Assembly (NCBI GenBank): GCA_002398565.1
Contig: DGZP01000127.1
Span: 6,720-42,802, forward strand
Direction of reading: 5' to 3'
DNA: 36,083 nucleotides
From: Proteiniphilum sp. UBA4977
Lineage (GTDB): Bacteria; Bacteroidota; Bacteroidia; Bacteroidales; Dysgonomonadaceae
The notes under the pieces are model-generated. The model worked only from the letters and a program-made list of their open reading frames with translations. It made no database searches and had not been told where the DNA came from. Shown here piece after piece: positions 26,122 to 34,322 of this stretch (its first letter is position 1; the number at the start of each line of letters is the position of its first letter). A program made the translations under genes and the position numbers.

Positions 26122-27816
26122 TTAAAAAGAAATGCGATATATTTCACCGGAACATGCATCAAGCTTAATCCGGAAGGGATATTCCAGTGAATAGAGAAGC
26201 TCAGTGCCATTCTTTTGCAACAGGGGAGTTAAAATACCTTCGCCGTTGTCTGTTATGTTGAAAAAGGAGAAAGCTTGTGCGGGAATATTTACTGTAAATT
26301 CCTGGATTTCTTTGTCGAAATTTGTAACTACAAGCAGCAATGACTGTTTTGTCCCCCTCAAAAAGGCAAACAAGCGGGTGGAGTCAAAATCCCGATTTTC
26401 GTAATTGGCACTCATCAGATCGTAAAAAAGTCCCTCTGAAAGCGCTTTTTCTTCGTTGCATAACCTGATAAGCCGGTTGTAAAAATCACGCAGATCCACT
26501 TCCTTTTTTGTCAGAAGCTGGTCGTTCCATTTACCGTGATTGTTCCATCGGCGAAGCGTGTCAACCGACCAGTAGTCGAAAATTGTCGTACGCCCGTTTC
26601 GGCCGCTGAATCCCTCTTCGTCCATTCCCTTTTCTCCAAATTCCTGTCCTGCATAAACCATGACCGGGTTTCTGTTGACGCAGCAGGTAACAATCATGGC
26701 AGCCTTACCTTGTTCTCCACTTTTCATGAAATAATCTGAGGCAAGTCGTTGTTCATCGTGGTTTTCAAGAAAATTGAGCATTTTGTGCTGAATATCACCC
26801 ACCATGTTCAATGCAAAGGTAATGTCGGATGAAGGCCGATAGCCACATGCCACATCACGTAAAACATCATAAAGGCCCACTTTGTCGTACAAATAATCAA
26901 ATATGCCGTCACGTAAAAAATCGCGATACACCCCGGGATTATATATTTCGGCAATGAAAATGATATCGGGATATTTTGTTTTAACCTGAGGAACTGCCCA
27001 TCTCCAGAAGTCCAGTGGAACCATTTCTGCCATATCACAGCGAAAACCATCTATTTCTTTTCCAGCCCAGAAGAGAAGGATATCTTTCATTTTTATCCAT
27101 GTATCGGGAACGGGGTCAAAGTGTGAAGCTTTTCCGTTCATATAATCTACTCCGTAATTGAGTTTCACCGTTTCATACCAGTCATATTGTGTGGGCCGGT
27201 GGGTAAAACAGTCATTTCCGGTGGCTTTCGCGGGAAATTCCTTGTAGGTGACCTTCGCCATTCTTTCGGGAGAAAATTGAATCTCCAGTTCATTCCCAGG
27301 AAGATAATAGAAATTGTTTTGCGGTGAAAAAGCAATGGAGGAATCATCATTTTCACCTAAATCTGAAATGACTTCCGGTTTACTGACCGATTGGTAGTTG
27401 CGGGCCACATGGTTTGGTACATTGTCTATTATCACTTTCAGTCCCATTTTATGGGTACGATGAATCAGATCCTCAAATTCCTGAAAACGTTGAAGAATAT
27501 TTGTCGACAAATCGGGGTCCACATCATAATAATCACGCACGGCATAAGGCGATCCCGCCTTACCCTTGACAATCTCCGGGTATTCGGCTGGAATTCCGAA
27601 ACGGGTATAATCGGTCGTAGATGCGTGAGCCAGAACGCCAATGTACCATATGTGGGTGTATCCACTCTCTTTTATTTTTTGTAAAACAATGTCGGAGATG
27701 TCATTGAATTTTCCACATCCGTTCTCTTCTATGGTGCCGTTCTGCTTATTTCCTGTAGCGTTATTACCAAATAATCTGGGCAGTAATTGATAAATAATAA
27801 TTTTATTTTTACGCAT
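26122..27816 (-). CDS. Cytoplasmic GH13 alpha-amylase family enzyme
   Basis: This 564-residue protein has no signal peptide, so it should act inside the cell, for example on glycogen or imported maltodextrin. The GH13 barrel motifs are in order: region I 'DNVPNH' (131-136), region II 'DGFRCDMAE' with nucleophile Asp261, region III 'FIAEIY' with acid/base Glu290, and region IV 'LENHDEQR' with Asp354. A C-terminal beta domain follows from about residue 450. All catalytic residues are present, so it is likely active; exact specificity (amylase, maltogenic or transglycosylating) cannot be read from sequence. It starts 12 bases after the patatin gene, so they are co-transcribed. Confidence 0.88.
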   Translation of the reverse strand: MRKNKIIIYQLLPRLFGNNATGNKQNGTIEENGCGKFNDISDIVLQKIKESGYTHIWYIGVLAHASTTDYTRFGIPAEYPEIVKGKAGSPYAVRDYYDVDPDLSTNILQRFQEFEDLIHRTHKMGLKVIIDNVPNHVARNYQSVSKPEVISDLGENDDSSIAFSPQNNFYYLPGNELEIQFSPERMAKVTYKEFPAKATGNDCFTHRPTQYDWYETVKLNYGVDYMNGKASHFDPVPDTWIKMKDILLFWAGKEIDGFRCDMAEMVPLDFWRWAVPQVKTKYPDIIFIAEIYNPGVYRDFLRDGIFDYLYDKVGLYDVLRDVACGYRPSSDITFALNMVGDIQHKMLNFLENHDEQRLASDYFMKSGEQGKAAMIVTCCVNRNPVMVYAGQEFGEKGMDEEGFSGRNGRTTIFDYWSVDTLRRWNNHGKWNDQLLTKKEVDLRDFYNRLIRLCNEEKALSEGLFYDLMSANYENRDFDSTRLFAFLRGTKQSLLLVVTNFDKEIQEFTVNIPAQAFSFFNITDNGEGILTPLLQKNGTELLYSLEYPFRIKLDACSGEIYRISF

Positions 27817-27828
27817 AAGGTTTTGATG

Positions 27829-28695
27829 TTATGATTTACCTCTTTTAAAATAATGGATTTGACTCCGCACTTTCCTTAACAGTTCGTAATGTCTGTGGCA
27901 TTTTTTAACGATCTTCCATGATTCCTTCTCACTCATTTTCAGGGCTGCATGATGATAACCGGCTTCCATGATGGTTTCCTGATTATGTAGATCAAACATT
28001 GAAAATTTTTCTATGCCCCTGGTTTCGATGAGTATGTCGCAATATGCTTTGTCAAACAGGGTATTTGAGTTGGACATCAGGTTGAATGTCCGTTCCATGA
28101 TGGTTCTGATATTGTCTTTCCCCGCTGGGGGTATCATCAGTGATACATTTATACCAATCACATATTTACATTGTTTTCGGATCACCGAAACAGGGAAATT
28201 TTTCAGAAGCCCACCGTCTACATAGGGTATATTATGAATCATATGAGGGGAAAAGACTACAGGGACTGAACAGGATGCCACTACTGCATCCACAAGTTCA
28301 TCCCCGTTTGAAAAAATAACGGTGGATGCCCTGTTCCAGTCAGTAGCTGTGGCACAAAAAGGTATTTGCAATTCCTCAAACCGTTTGGCTCTAAGGTTTT
28401 TTTTCAGAAAACTGTGCAACCCCATGTTCTTAAAAAAACCGGTCCTGGGAATGGTAAATTCAACAAACTCCTTGAATTCACGTTTACGGAAAAGTTCAGC
28501 AATTTCGTCGGGATGATATCCGTCGGCATAAAACACACCAGCCAGAGCTCCTGCACTGGTACCGACAATGATGTCAGGTTTTAATCCACATTTGTCCAGC
28601 ACACGCAATGCACCCAAATGGGCAAAACCCTTTGCCCCTCCACCACTCAGGGCATAACCCAAAAAATAATCGTAATTTTTACCCATTAAAGCCAT
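27829..28695 (-). CDS. Patatin-like phospholipase
   Basis: The 288-residue protein has the patatin elements: oxyanion loop 'SGGGAKGFAHLGAL' (17-30), nucleophile elbow 'GTSAG' with Ser47, and catalytic Asp160 in 'VDGGLLKNFP'. Members hydrolyse acyl esters of lipids; bacterial cytoplasmic ones resemble RssA. A TTG at 28728 would extend the N-terminus with a hydrophobic stretch. ATG codons at 28695 and 28686 are preferred because they start just before the conserved core. The amylase follows 12 bases downstream. Pairing of a lipase-like and a glucan enzyme is unusual, with no obvious shared pathway. Confidence 0.87.
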   Translation of the reverse strand: MALMGKNYDYFLGYALSGGGAKGFAHLGALRVLDKCGLKPDIIVGTSAGALAGVFYADGYHPDEIAELFRKREFKEFVEFTIPRTGFFKNMGLHSFLKKNLRAKRFEELQIPFCATATDWNRASTVIFSNGDELVDAVVASCSVPVVFSPHMIHNIPYVDGGLLKNFPVSVIRKQCKYVIGINVSLMIPPAGKDNIRTIMERTFNLMSNSNTLFDKAYCDILIETRGIEKFSMFDLHNQETIMEAGYHHAALKMSEKESWKIVKKCHRHYELLRKVRSQIHYFKRGKS

Positions 28696-28790
28696 AAAAA
28701 ATATGATTATCAATATACAAATATGCAATTTTTTTCGTCAACCTTTTACTTTTCAGCTTCGGTTTATAAATTTTTGTGAACTTTGGCAAG

Positions 28791-29282
28791 TCAGTGTGAA
28801 TAATTTCTTTTTTGGTCCAACTCCTCTTTTAGCTGGCGGATGGTCTTTCCCAGAATAGGATGCACCTTATCGGGAGTAATTTCACATAAAGGTGTGAGTA
28901 CAAAATCACGGGTATGAAATAACGGATGCGGGATTGTGAGATCCGGCGTGTGTATTATCAGATCGCCGGCCATGATCAGGTCAATATCAATAATCCTGTC
29001 TGTATATTTACCCTCTTTGCTTTTTATAGTCCTACCCATCTCTTTTTCAATCTCTTGCGTACTTGCGAATATATCATATACATTTAAATATGTATCCACT
29101 TCGCATACGCAGTTTATAAAATTTTGTTTTGAAAAAAAACCTGCAGGAATAGTATCATAAAGAGCGGACAAGGAAGTAATTCTTCCAATCCGCTCTTCAA
29201 TTTTATCAAGTGCGAGGGCAATATTCTGCCGTTTATCGCCCAGGTTCGAGCCCAGTGCCAAAATAATGGAAAAGGCCATCAT
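28791..29282 (-). CDS. folK: 2-amino-4-hydroxy-6-hydroxymethyldihydropteridine pyrophosphokinase
   Basis: FolK transfers pyrophosphate from ATP to the pterin precursor in folate synthesis. The 163-residue protein shows the HPPK marks 'ILALGSNLGD', 'DRIIDIDLIM' and 'IPHPLFHTRDFVLTPL', and has normal length. Two ATGs (29282 and 29279) are adjacent. It starts 6 bases after the queA stop and is the last gene of the ftsX-DUF3098-uppP-truB-queA-folK series. The next gene leftward, the patatin gene, is about 95 bases away, so the operon probably ends here. Confidence 0.94.
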   Translation of the reverse strand: MMAFSIILALGSNLGDKRQNIALALDKIEERIGRITSLSALYDTIPAGFFSKQNFINCVCEVDTYLNVYDIFASTQEIEKEMGRTIKSKEGKYTDRIIDIDLIMAGDLIIHTPDLTIPHPLFHTRDFVLTPLCEITPDKVHPILGKTIRQLKEELDQKRNYSH

Positions 29283-29288
29283 ACGCTG

Positions 29289-30341
29289 TCAATCCACAAT
29301 CAACATTGCGTCTCCATATGCTCCAAACCGATATTTCTCCCTGATGGCAATTTCATAGGTTTCCATTATTTTTTCATAGCCCCCGAATGCACATGCCATC
29401 ATCAGCAATGTAGAGTAGGGCAAATGAAAATTGGTTACAAGGCTATTTGTAAGCGTGAAATCGTAAGGCGGGAAAATGAATTTATTGGTCCATCCCTCCC
29501 GTGGTTTCAAATGTCCGTCTGTACTGACCGTGGTCTCCACCGCACGAAGGACAGAAGTGCCCACAGCGCAGATATTTCGTTCTTCATCCTTAGCCTGATT
29601 CACCCTGTTACACAATTCCGGAGTGATTATCATTTGTTCAGACTCCATCTTATGTTTGGTAAGGTCCTCAACGTCGATCATCCGGTATGCACCCAATCCA
29701 TTGTGCAGTGTGAGAAACCCGAACTCAATGTCTCCGATCTCCATCCTTTTCATCAGCTCGCGGCTAAAATGCAAACCTGCTGCCGGTGCAACGACAGCCC
29801 CTTCATGCTGTGCAAAGATATTCTGATAACGATCTACATCTTCGGGAATTGCCTCACGTTCAAGATACTCAGGTATAGGGGTCTCCCCAATGGAAAAAAG
29901 TTGCTTCTTAAACTCATCATAGGGGCCATCATAAAGAAAGCGCAGCGTACGTCCGCGGGATGTGGTATTGTCAATTACTTCCGCCACCAGCTCCTCATTT
30001 TCTCCGAAATATAGTTTATTACCGATTCGTATTTTTCTTGCAGGATTGACCAGTACATCCCACAGATGCTGATCTGCATTTAATTCTCTCAGCAAGAATA
30101 CCTCGATTTTGGCACCTGTTTTCTCCTTGTTTCCATAAAGTCGTGCAGGAAAGACCTTGGTATTGTTGAAGATGAAAAAATCCTTTGGCTTGAAGTGTTC
30201 CAGCAGATCCTTGAACACCTTATGTTCCAATTCACCTGTTTTTCTGTGTACAACCAGAAGACGGGCTTCATCACGATGAATAGCGGGGTACTTCGCAATA
30301 AGTTCCTCCGGTAAATTAAATTTGAATTGTGAAAGTTTCAT
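29289..30341 (-). CDS. queA: S-adenosylmethionine:tRNA ribosyltransferase-isomerase
   Basis: QueA transfers and rearranges the ribose of SAM onto preQ1 at tRNA position 34 to form epoxyqueuosine. The 350-residue protein begins 'MKLSQFKFNLPEELIAKYPA' and has 'FFIFNNTKVFPARLYG' and 'VVAPAAGLHFSRELM'. 'LVTNFHLPYSTLLMMACAFG' is near the C-terminus. All are family landmarks. It starts 4 bases after the truB stop; both modify tRNA, and the tight spacing shows one transcript. Confidence 0.95.
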   Translation of the reverse strand: MKLSQFKFNLPEELIAKYPAIHRDEARLLVVHRKTGELEHKVFKDLLEHFKPKDFFIFNNTKVFPARLYGNKEKTGAKIEVFLLRELNADQHLWDVLVNPARKIRIGNKLYFGENEELVAEVIDNTTSRGRTLRFLYDGPYDEFKKQLFSIGETPIPEYLEREAIPEDVDRYQNIFAQHEGAVVAPAAGLHFSRELMKRMEIGDIEFGFLTLHNGLGAYRMIDVEDLTKHKMESEQMIITPELCNRVNQAKDEERNICAVGTSVLRAVETTVSTDGHLKPREGWTNKFIFPPYDFTLTNSLVTNFHLPYSTLLMMACAFGGYEKIMETYEIAIREKYRFGAYGDAMLIVD

Positions 30342-30345
30342 ATGA

Positions 30346-31038
30346 TTAAGACATTTTATTTTCTTCCAGGAACTTATCTATTTCCTCCATTTTCAGACAT
30401 CTCTCCAGTGTAATCTCCCCCACCCTTGTACGTGTTAAACCTGTCAGGTGGGCACCGGAATGTAGGGCTTCACCAATATCTCTGGCAAGTGCCCTTATAT
30501 AGGTACCTTTGCTGCATACCACACGAAGTGTAATATCAGGCAGATCATAATAAATCAATTTGATATCTTCTATAACCAATAACTTGGGTTTTAGTTCAAT
30601 ATCTTCATTTTTGCGGGCAAACTCATACGCTCGTCTTCCTTCAACCTTTACGGCTGAGAAGAGGGGTGGCACTTGTTCGATCTTACCCTTGAACTGAAAA
30701 AGAATCTCTTCTATCAGTTCCCTTGTTATATGGCTGGTGGGATATTCGGCATCAATCTCAGTCTCCAGATCAAACGAAGGTGTTGTCGCCCCCAGCCGTA
30801 TATTTGCAATATACTCCTTTGTCTCGGACTGCAATCTTTCTATCTGTTTTGTTTTTTTTCCTGTACAGATGATCATTACACCTGTTGCAAGCGGATCAAG
30901 GGTACCAGCATGTCCTACCTTCAGTTTTTTTATTTTTAGCTTTTGGCACAACTTTGCGCGGATGACCCGCACAACACGAAACGACGTCCAGTGAAGCGGT
31001 TTATCGACATACAAAATTTCCCCCTCTATAAAATCCAT
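30346..31038 (-). CDS. truB: tRNA pseudouridine(55) synthase
   Basis: TruB forms pseudouridine 55 in the T-loop of all tRNAs and also acts as a tRNA-folding chaperone. The 230-residue protein has 'VDKPLHWTSF' and the catalytic motif 'VGHAGTLDPLATGVM' with Asp48. It also has 'KGTYIRALARDIGEAL'. It lacks a C-terminal PUA domain, so it is shorter than E. coli TruB (314) and typical of this phylum. It starts 6 bases after the uppP stop and is co-transcribed with the flanking genes. Confidence 0.94.
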   Translation of the reverse strand: MDFIEGEILYVDKPLHWTSFRVVRVIRAKLCQKLKIKKLKVGHAGTLDPLATGVMIICTGKKTKQIERLQSETKEYIANIRLGATTPSFDLETEIDAEYPTSHITRELIEEILFQFKGKIEQVPPLFSAVKVEGRRAYEFARKNEDIELKPKLLVIEDIKLIYYDLPDITLRVVCSKGTYIRALARDIGEALHSGAHLTGLTRTRVGEITLERCLKMEEIDKFLEENKMS

Positions 31039-31044
31039 ACTTTG

Positions 31045-31926
31045 CTATATACTTAAGTCAGCACCGGAGAAAATGAGCGCCAATAACAAGGAGCCTACAA
31101 TAATCCGATAAATTCCAAATGTTTTAAAACCATATCTGGTGAGAAAATCGATAAAAAATCTGATCGCGAAGATAGCCACGATGAAGGCTACTACATTACC
31201 GGTGACCAACAAAATCAAATTGTCTTTCAACATGTCGCTACTCACCGGGTCTTTTAATAGTTGAAACAGTTTGTATCCCGCTGCAGCTGCCATCGTGGGC
31301 ACAGCCAGAAAGAAAGAGAATTCGGCTGCATTCTTTCTGGAAAGCCTGGTGCCCATTCCTCCCACAATGGTGGCCATGGAACGGGAGATACCGGGGATCA
31401 TGGCAATACATTGGAAGAATCCGATCTTCAGTGCGCGCTGCCAGTTCATTGACTGATCCTGAGAAGGCCTGTTAAACCATTTATCGACAAACAGCATAAA
31501 GAAACCACCCACGACCAGCATCACGGCAACCACTGTCACATTCTCGAGCAGGGCGTCTATATAATCGCCCAGAAGAATACCGATGACCCCGGCTGGAATG
31601 ACTGCAATAAGTAGCTTCCAGTAGAAATCGAATTTATAAAGGAATCTTCTTATAATCGTCTGCCCTCTTTTATGCGCCGACATGCCTGCCATTATATTCC
31701 CATCGCTAACCGTGATCTGATTAAGACGAAAGAAGCGCTTCCAGTACAGGATAACAACCGATAAAATGGCTCCAAACTGAATAATTACAGTAAATGCTTT
31801 CACGAAGGGAGAACTTTCAACACCCAGCAGTGCCTGGGTGATGATCATGTGCCCCGTGGATGATACGGGCAAAAATTCGGTCAGTCCTTCAACTATAGCA
31901 ATAACAATTGCCTCGAAGATATTCAT
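31045..31926 (-). CDS. uppP: Undecaprenyl-diphosphate phosphatase
   Basis: UppP (BacA) dephosphorylates undecaprenyl pyrophosphate at the inner membrane so the carrier lipid can be reused for peptidoglycan and other glycans; its overexpression gives bacitracin resistance. The 293-residue protein has about eight hydrophobic helices. Conserved motifs are 'EGLTEFLPVSSTGH' (Glu13, Glu17, Ser22, Ser23 and His26) and 'MIPGISRSMATIVGGM'. It lies 33 bases after the DUF3098 gene and 6 before truB, in a compact operon headed by ftsX. Confidence 0.95.
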   Translation of the reverse strand: MNIFEAIVIAIVEGLTEFLPVSSTGHMIITQALLGVESSPFVKAFTVIIQFGAILSVVILYWKRFFRLNQITVSDGNIMAGMSAHKRGQTIIRRFLYKFDFYWKLLIAVIPAGVIGILLGDYIDALLENVTVVAVMLVVGGFFMLFVDKWFNRPSQDQSMNWQRALKIGFFQCIAMIPGISRSMATIVGGMGTRLSRKNAAEFSFFLAVPTMAAAAGYKLFQLLKDPVSSDMLKDNLILLVTGNVVAFIVAIFAIRFFIDFLTRYGFKTFGIYRIIVGSLLLALIFSGADLSI

Positions 31927-31959
31927 GAAGTTGTTGTTTTGAATAGATTGATGCAGAAG

Positions 31960-32208
31960 TTATTCGTGATCATCTTTTTTTCTTTCTTTTGAAGAATACA
32001 GAATACCCACAATCATCAGCACAAATCCGGAAAGGACGACCATAGGTGCTGTCTTTATTCTCCTGGCACTGAAAATATCAGGCTCAAAACCGCGCTCGAA
32101 AGAGCTGGGAGCACCGGTCATCAGCAGAAAACCGGCAATGATCAGGAGCACCGCAATTCCACAAATAATCAGATTTGTTTTGCTAAGGGCAAAGTTTTTC
32201 CGTGACAT
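31960..32208 (-). CDS. DUF3098 two-helix membrane protein
   Basis: This 82-residue protein has two membrane helices (about 12-30 and 54-71). The loop 'FERGFEPDIFSARRIKTAPM' lies between them, and the tail is charged (Lys, Asp, Glu). These features match DUF3098, a family restricted to Bacteroidota and without known function. It lies 16 bases after ftsX and 33 before uppP, on the same strand. The position suggests a part in cell division or lipid-carrier recycling, but this is inference. Both termini probably face the cytoplasm. Confidence 0.85.
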   Translation of the reverse strand: MSRKNFALSKTNLIICGIAVLLIIAGFLLMTGAPSSFERGFEPDIFSARRIKTAPMVVLSGFVLMIVGILYSSKERKKDDHE

Positions 32209-32224
32209 ATTTATTTTGAATGTG

Positions 32225-33103
32225 TTATATGTAATAAAGTTGATCGGTCTGCATTTTCAGATATCTGTTCACCGCAAATGTGGTTGCCAAAGTGGTAATC
32301 AGGACACCTAGCAGGATGACAATCCCGAATATAATTCCCAGGTCGGTCGCCGAAACAATGGACTCAATAGAAACATAGCCTTTGCTGAAATAGGTGATCA
32401 TCAGCCAGATGATCACGTTGGCAATGATTCCGGCCACAATACCGCTATATATGTTGTTCACCACAAATGGTTTCCTTATAAAAGCCGATGTGGCACCCAC
32501 CAGTTTCATGGTGTGGATCAGGAATCTTTTGGAATACACACTTAATCGAATGGTATTGCGGATGAGGGTGAAGGAGATAAACAGCAGGATGGCAGAAAGA
32601 ATCAACAGTACCATCATCACCTTTGACAGGTTGTTGTTGATCAGGTCAATTGCCTCCTGTTGATAAAGGATGTCGGTTACATTGTGGTCTTGACGTATAG
32701 TGCTGTTAATCATCGATATACTGTCGTTATTCGCATATTCGGCATGAAGAAAAATTTCTATACAGTCCTGTGCCGGATTGTAACCTAAAAGCTCCTCAGG
32801 ATCCTCTCCCAGGTCTTTTATCAGTTGGTCTTTGGCTTCCTGCCTGCTGATAAAACGAGACGATTTCACAAAAGGCTGGGCATCCAGATTTTTGCGTATT
32901 GCAGTGATCCTGGCATCACTCACATCGGAAGAAAGCATGATGTTGAAACTCATATTTTCCTTCATGTATTGAGACAAGCCATTTCCCATAAAGAGAATCA
33001 GTATGGTTAGCCCCAATAATACCAAAACCAGTGAAATACTGATTGTGGATGTTATTTTTGCATTTAAGAACCGCGCAACGGAAACTTTTTTCTTGTTCGA
33101 CAT
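32225..33103 (-). CDS. ftsX: Cell division protein FtsX
   Basis: FtsX is the membrane subunit of the FtsEX complex, which couples divisome assembly to activation of peptidoglycan hydrolases. The 292-residue protein has the expected layout: a cytoplasmic N-terminus, TM1 near residues 20-42, an extracytoplasmic domain of about 120 residues, then three helices in the C-terminal half. Conserved 'MKLVGATSAFIRKPF' is between TM2 and TM3. ftsE is not adjacent, which is usual in this phylum. It heads the operon that continues with DUF3098, uppP, truB, queA and folK. Confidence 0.9.
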   Translation of the reverse strand: MSNKKKVSVARFLNAKITSTISISLVLVLLGLTILILFMGNGLSQYMKENMSFNIMLSSDVSDARITAIRKNLDAQPFVKSSRFISRQEAKDQLIKDLGEDPEELLGYNPAQDCIEIFLHAEYANNDSISMINSTIRQDHNVTDILYQQEAIDLINNNLSKVMMVLLILSAILLFISFTLIRNTIRLSVYSKRFLIHTMKLVGATSAFIRKPFVVNNIYSGIVAGIIANVIIWLMITYFSKGYVSIESIVSATDLGIIFGIVILLGVLITTLATTFAVNRYLKMQTDQLYYI

Positions 33104-33162
33104 ACAAATTCGGATAACGAAAGGAAAAGATTGAGCAAGCGCACACTTACTCCGAAATTAAC

Positions 33163-33172
33163 TGCAAAGTAA
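33163..33172 (-). promoter_or_regulatory. Candidate -7 box upstream of ftsX
   Basis: The minus strand reads TTACTTTGCA, seven of eight matches to TAnnTTTG plus the following C, about 60 bases upstream of the ftsX ATG and after the terC stop. A T-rich stretch occupies the -33 position. It would drive the six-gene operon. Confidence 0.4.
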
Positions 33173-33225
33173 TAAAAAAACTCGCAGAAAAAAAGGGATT
33201 AAGTCAAATAATAAGGCAAAAAAAC

Positions 33226-34230
33226 TTAATTTATGGATTGTCCTGTCTTCACTTTGCTCTCTTTTTTCTCATGCTGTTTGCTTCTAACAACCGATGCTAC
33301 GATGGAAATAAGTATCAGCGTCAGGATGATAAGGAGAGATAAAGTGGTGGCAATATAGAATGTGGAGCCGTTTTCATGCGCATAATGATTGATGGTCATT
33401 TTGCCTCCAATGAAAATAAGAATGGCGCTCAGTGCATATTTCAAATAGTAAAAATAGTCCATAACACCTTTCAGTGCAAAGTAGAGCGAACGCATTCCGA
33501 GGATGGCAAATATATTGGAAGTATATACGATGAACATATTGGTAGAAACAGCCAATACGGCAGGAATAGAGTCTATTGCAAAGACAAGATCGGTCATCTC
33601 TATTACCAGCAGCGCATGAAAGAAAGGTGTTACATATCGTTTACCGTTAATCTTTTTAATAAAACGAGGTTCCGACATGTCGTCGGTCATCGGAAACACG
33701 CGACGGATAAAGGTTACAAAGGAGTTCTGATTCATATCCTTCCTCTCACTTTCTTGCTCATTTTCCTTCTTCTTTAGCAGATCGACTACCATTTTTATCC
33801 CGGTGATTACAAGAAATCCACCGAAAAGATACATTACCCAGGCAAAACGTTCTATGAGAGCAATACCTGCAAAGATGAAGATTGCCCTGAAGATAAGCGC
33901 ACCCAGGATTCCCCAGAAAAGCACACCATGCTGATATCTGGGGTGTATCTTAAATGAACTGAATATCAGGATGAAAACAAAGAGATTGTCAATACTCAAT
34001 GATTTCTCAATTACATATGCGGTGAAAAACTCCAAAGCGGGTTCCTTGCCGAACATTAAAAAAACGAACACATTAAAAAGAAGTGCAAGAGAAATCCATA
34101 AAAAGCTGAGCCACAATGCTTTTTTCACATTTACAATTTCTCCTTTTTTGTGAAAAACAAACATGTCTAACGTCAGCAAGACTACGATAAGAATTATAAA
34201 TCCTATCCAAAATACAGGACCAATTACCAT
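33226..34230 (-). CDS. TerC/Alx family membrane protein
   Basis: The 334-residue protein has about eight or nine membrane helices. The two most conserved TerC motifs are present: 'EKSLSIDNLFVF' and 'EMTDLVFAIDSIPAVLAVS', each with acidic residues inside the membrane. In E. coli, Alx exports manganese, and TerC relatives have been linked to metal handling and tellurite resistance. The central charged loop, about residues 165-205, is typical. A TTG at 34326 overlapping the cca stop gives a longer frame, but the ATG at 34230 matches the Alx N-terminus. I see no yybP-ykoY-like leader in the 92 bases upstream. Confidence 0.88.
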   Translation of the reverse strand: MVIGPVFWIGFIILIVVLLTLDMFVFHKKGEIVNVKKALWLSFLWISLALLFNVFVFLMFGKEPALEFFTAYVIEKSLSIDNLFVFILIFSSFKIHPRYQHGVLFWGILGALIFRAIFIFAGIALIERFAWVMYLFGGFLVITGIKMVVDLLKKKENEQESERKDMNQNSFVTFIRRVFPMTDDMSEPRFIKKINGKRYVTPFFHALLVIEMTDLVFAIDSIPAVLAVSTNMFIVYTSNIFAILGMRSLYFALKGVMDYFYYLKYALSAILIFIGGKMTINHYAHENGSTFYIATTLSLLIILTLILISIVASVVRSKQHEKKESKVKTGQSIN

Positions 34231-34322
34231 TTGTGAAATATAAAAAATTAGTAGGGTAAACGTATAAATATCTAAAAAGTTCACCAGGAAAAGTAACCGC
34301 TTCGCCAGTTTGCGAGGTCGAA

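Noticed and set aside
29424..30014. Plus-strand frame of 196 codons inside queA
   Set aside because: It lies entirely antisense to a clear queA gene and its product is Cys- and His-rich without family motifs.
34231..34322. Possible manganese (yybP-ykoY) riboswitch before terC
   Set aside because: The 92 bases lack the conserved loop sequences and paired stems of that class.
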